This document shows, in pieces, positions 19,247 to 20,773 of a stretch of DNA of 20,773 bases (position 1 is its first letter; every line of letters begins with the position of its first letter). The stretch is from Pleurotus ostreatus/Saccharomyces cerevisiae fusant (taxonomy: Eukaryota; Opisthokonta). The notes beneath the pieces are model-generated. The model was given only the letters and a program-made list of their open reading frames with translations. It had not been told where the DNA came from and did no database searches. The translations under genes were made by a program, and so were the position numbers. The stretch covers positions 1 through 20,773 of the forward strand of contig JAMQCK010000526.1 in assembly GCA_024196135.1 (NCBI GenBank), read 5' to 3'.

Positions 19247-19618
19247 GGTGGGACAAAGAGTCGATGCTGGCGGGAACGAGAAGGTGGTTTGAGGCTTGGA
19301 TAGCGGCGCGATGCAGATGAAATATGTACAGGGGGCTCCCTTTGTCGCCGCGCTGAAAGACTGGACGCCTTTCAAGGACCTGCCGGGCTCTTTAGTGCAC
19401 TAATCTCCGGACGCTGACAATGAACCTACTGAATCCACCGCCGCGCACAACGCGATCGTCCGGAAAGGACACGAGGGCGAGAGTCTTGTCCGGCATTGGA
19501 ACGCGTCGGTATCGAGAGACCGGTAGCACGACAAGGGGCGAAGGCAAGCAAGCAGTAGGGAATCTAGCTTATGGGAGCCCTAGCTCGATCTGGTCAGCAG
19601 AGGTCGGAGGAAAGATGA
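19247..19618. other. Intergenic stretch between divergent genes
   Basis: Upstream of both the 125-aa minus-strand gene and the broken plus-strand gene, so probably a shared promoter region. Open frames exist on both strands but none has convincing amino-acid composition or splice context, so I call none. Confidence 0.35.
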
Positions 19619-20773
19619 ACGGCGCCCGTACGAGTGAGTCCGACTGCTGCAACGACGACCGATTCAGAAGCGCTGCTCTCCCCCGACGCGATCGAGCGTG
19701 GGCTCACGCGCCCGCCTGGTAGTCCACAAGCGAGACCGGTGACTTCTGATAGCGACGCCCGGGAGGCAGACGGTTGCGAATTGGTGAGGATGACTATATG
19801 GAGGGAACGTTCAAGGAAGAGCGCGGCGACGCTTCGCCACATCGTCACAGTGATACGTGACTGTCGTTCCCGTCAATCTCACCTTCAACCGCTTCGCCTT
19901 CAACCGCAAGACTGCCGGCATTGAGGGTCCCCCACAGTCCCACGCCGAGCGCTACGAGATAATGCTTCCCCTCCTTGCCCATGACGGGCTTGAGTTGAAG
20001 AAACGCGACCGTCCTTAGGATTGTTACTCGATCGCTTCTCTGCCCCCATATACTACTGTATTCCGACGCTTCATGACGGATATCAGTTGGATGTACACGA
20101 ATCAAGTTCTATGCTGGTGCGTACGCGCAGAGCTCTGCGGATACTTATAGACTGATATTGCCTCCCAAGTGTCTGAAGTACTGACCGCGTATGATGCAGG
20201 CGGTCAGCCCGCTCCGATGTCCGTCCCTATCCCGTCCTTTACAAACCAACCTCATCCGACAAGAACGACAGCGAGCTCAAAGAACCAGATCGACTGCGTT
20301 CTACGATCTCTGTCTGCCACGGCGCACCCCCGAGGAATAAGGAGTCGCGGAGGAATCGTATTAGTCTGCCGGCTGTGGCGAATCCGGTGCGTCTCGTCGT
20401 TCGACTTCCCAGGGATCTTGCTAACGACTCATCTCAGGTCCCTGGCAAGGAGAAGACCAAGGAGGCACCTGCTCCTACCCCCCACCCCGTTGGCCCTCTA
20501 TCTCTGCGGAGCCCTTGCTGAACAAGGCACGGGGCGGCCGGCGCGAAGGACGAGGGGGCTATCTTGCGCGACGAACAGCGAGCTGCCTGTCCCGGCGCCC
20601 AAGCCATGCTACCGCTCCAGATCAAACGCCTGCCGTGGGTCGATAGGTCAGACGAGGAAGATTCGCCACTTGCGCCGATGAATGGCGACGAATCCCTGCT
20701 CTCTTCACAGAGCCTTGAGGCGGATCTGCTCTTTGTCGGGGCTGATGACGTGCCTCTGGGTGTGGACGTTGAA
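19619..20773 (+). pseudogene. Broken multi-exon gene running off the right edge
   Basis: Protein-like segments line up in one direction but are interrupted. Segments: about 19619-19785 (TDSEALLSPDAIERGL; SDSDAREADGCEL); about 19783-19855 in another frame (GEDDYMEGTFKEERGDASPH); about 19857-20015 in a third frame (VTVVPVNLTFNRFAFNRKTA; HAERYEIMLPLLAHDGLELK); TAG at 20016-20018; then the same frame on (FRRFMTDISWMYTNQVLCW) to 20116. An 83-base intron (20117-20199, branch TACTGAC) leads to 20200-20386, a 51-base intron (20387-20437) to 20438 onward, and the frame has TGA at 20519-20521 before staying open to the edge (MLPLQIKRLPWVDRSDEEDS; VGADDVPLGVDVE). The frame continuity on both sides of each stop argues for nonsense mutations rather than missed introns. 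I do not recognise the family. A different splicing pattern or sequence error could rescue part of it. Confidence 0.5.

Noticed and set aside
19845..20105. Minus-strand 86-codon frame
   Set aside because: It is opposite the exon with NLTFNRFAFNRKTA and HAERYEIMLPLLAHDG, which has better composition and joins flanking exons through good splice sites.
1..20773. CRISPR array, rRNA genes, LTR retrotransposon or reverse transcriptase
   Set aside because: No regularly spaced direct repeats, no rRNA-like sequence and no reverse transcriptase or integrase motifs were seen on either strand.

Overview
The window looks like nuclear DNA of a mushroom-forming basidiomycete (Agaricomycetes). The cellular-type genes are cut by many introns of about 37-83 bases (GTRNGT-like donors, CTNAC branch sites, YAG acceptors), and the protein families recall lineage-expanded Agaricomycete families. 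All exon models were read by eye from the sequence. Statements about family membership come from memory of these families, not from a search.

Layout. 1-500 (-): 5' part of a basic, intron-free reading frame running off the left edge, possibly the N-terminus of a fungal TET/JBP-like oxygenase. 956-2211 (-): six-exon gene for a 336-aa unrecognised protein with a possible beta-rich/OB-like segment. 2212-3138: divergent promoter region. 3139-6973 (+): 23-exon gene for an unrecognised protein of about 895 aa with Pro/Ser-rich, Lys/Arg-rich and Asp-rich parts and a folded-looking C-terminal half. 7882-16329 (+): one uninterrupted 2815-codon frame, the Rep-helicase of a Helitron rolling-circle transposon, with an HUH motif, a two-tyrosine motif, a PIF1-type helicase and a C-terminal USP-like cysteine peptidase. 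16697-18593 (+): F-box-like plus nucleotidyltransferase-like protein with a C-terminal nuclear localisation signal. 18823-19246 (-): small two-exon gene. 19619-20773 (+): broken gene running off the right edge, with at least two in-frame stops and a probable frameshift.

Reading of the whole. The window resembles accessory, transposon-rich fungal DNA: an apparently intact autonomous Helitron sits between an intron-rich gene pair and members of expanded families, followed by a decaying gene. The most noteworthy points are the Helitron Rep-helicase/USP-like peptidase fusion with a duplicated basic linker, the long run of phase-2 symmetric micro-exons in the 3139-6973 gene, and the F-box/nucleotidyltransferase-like fusion. 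The Helitron ends could not be fixed from one copy.
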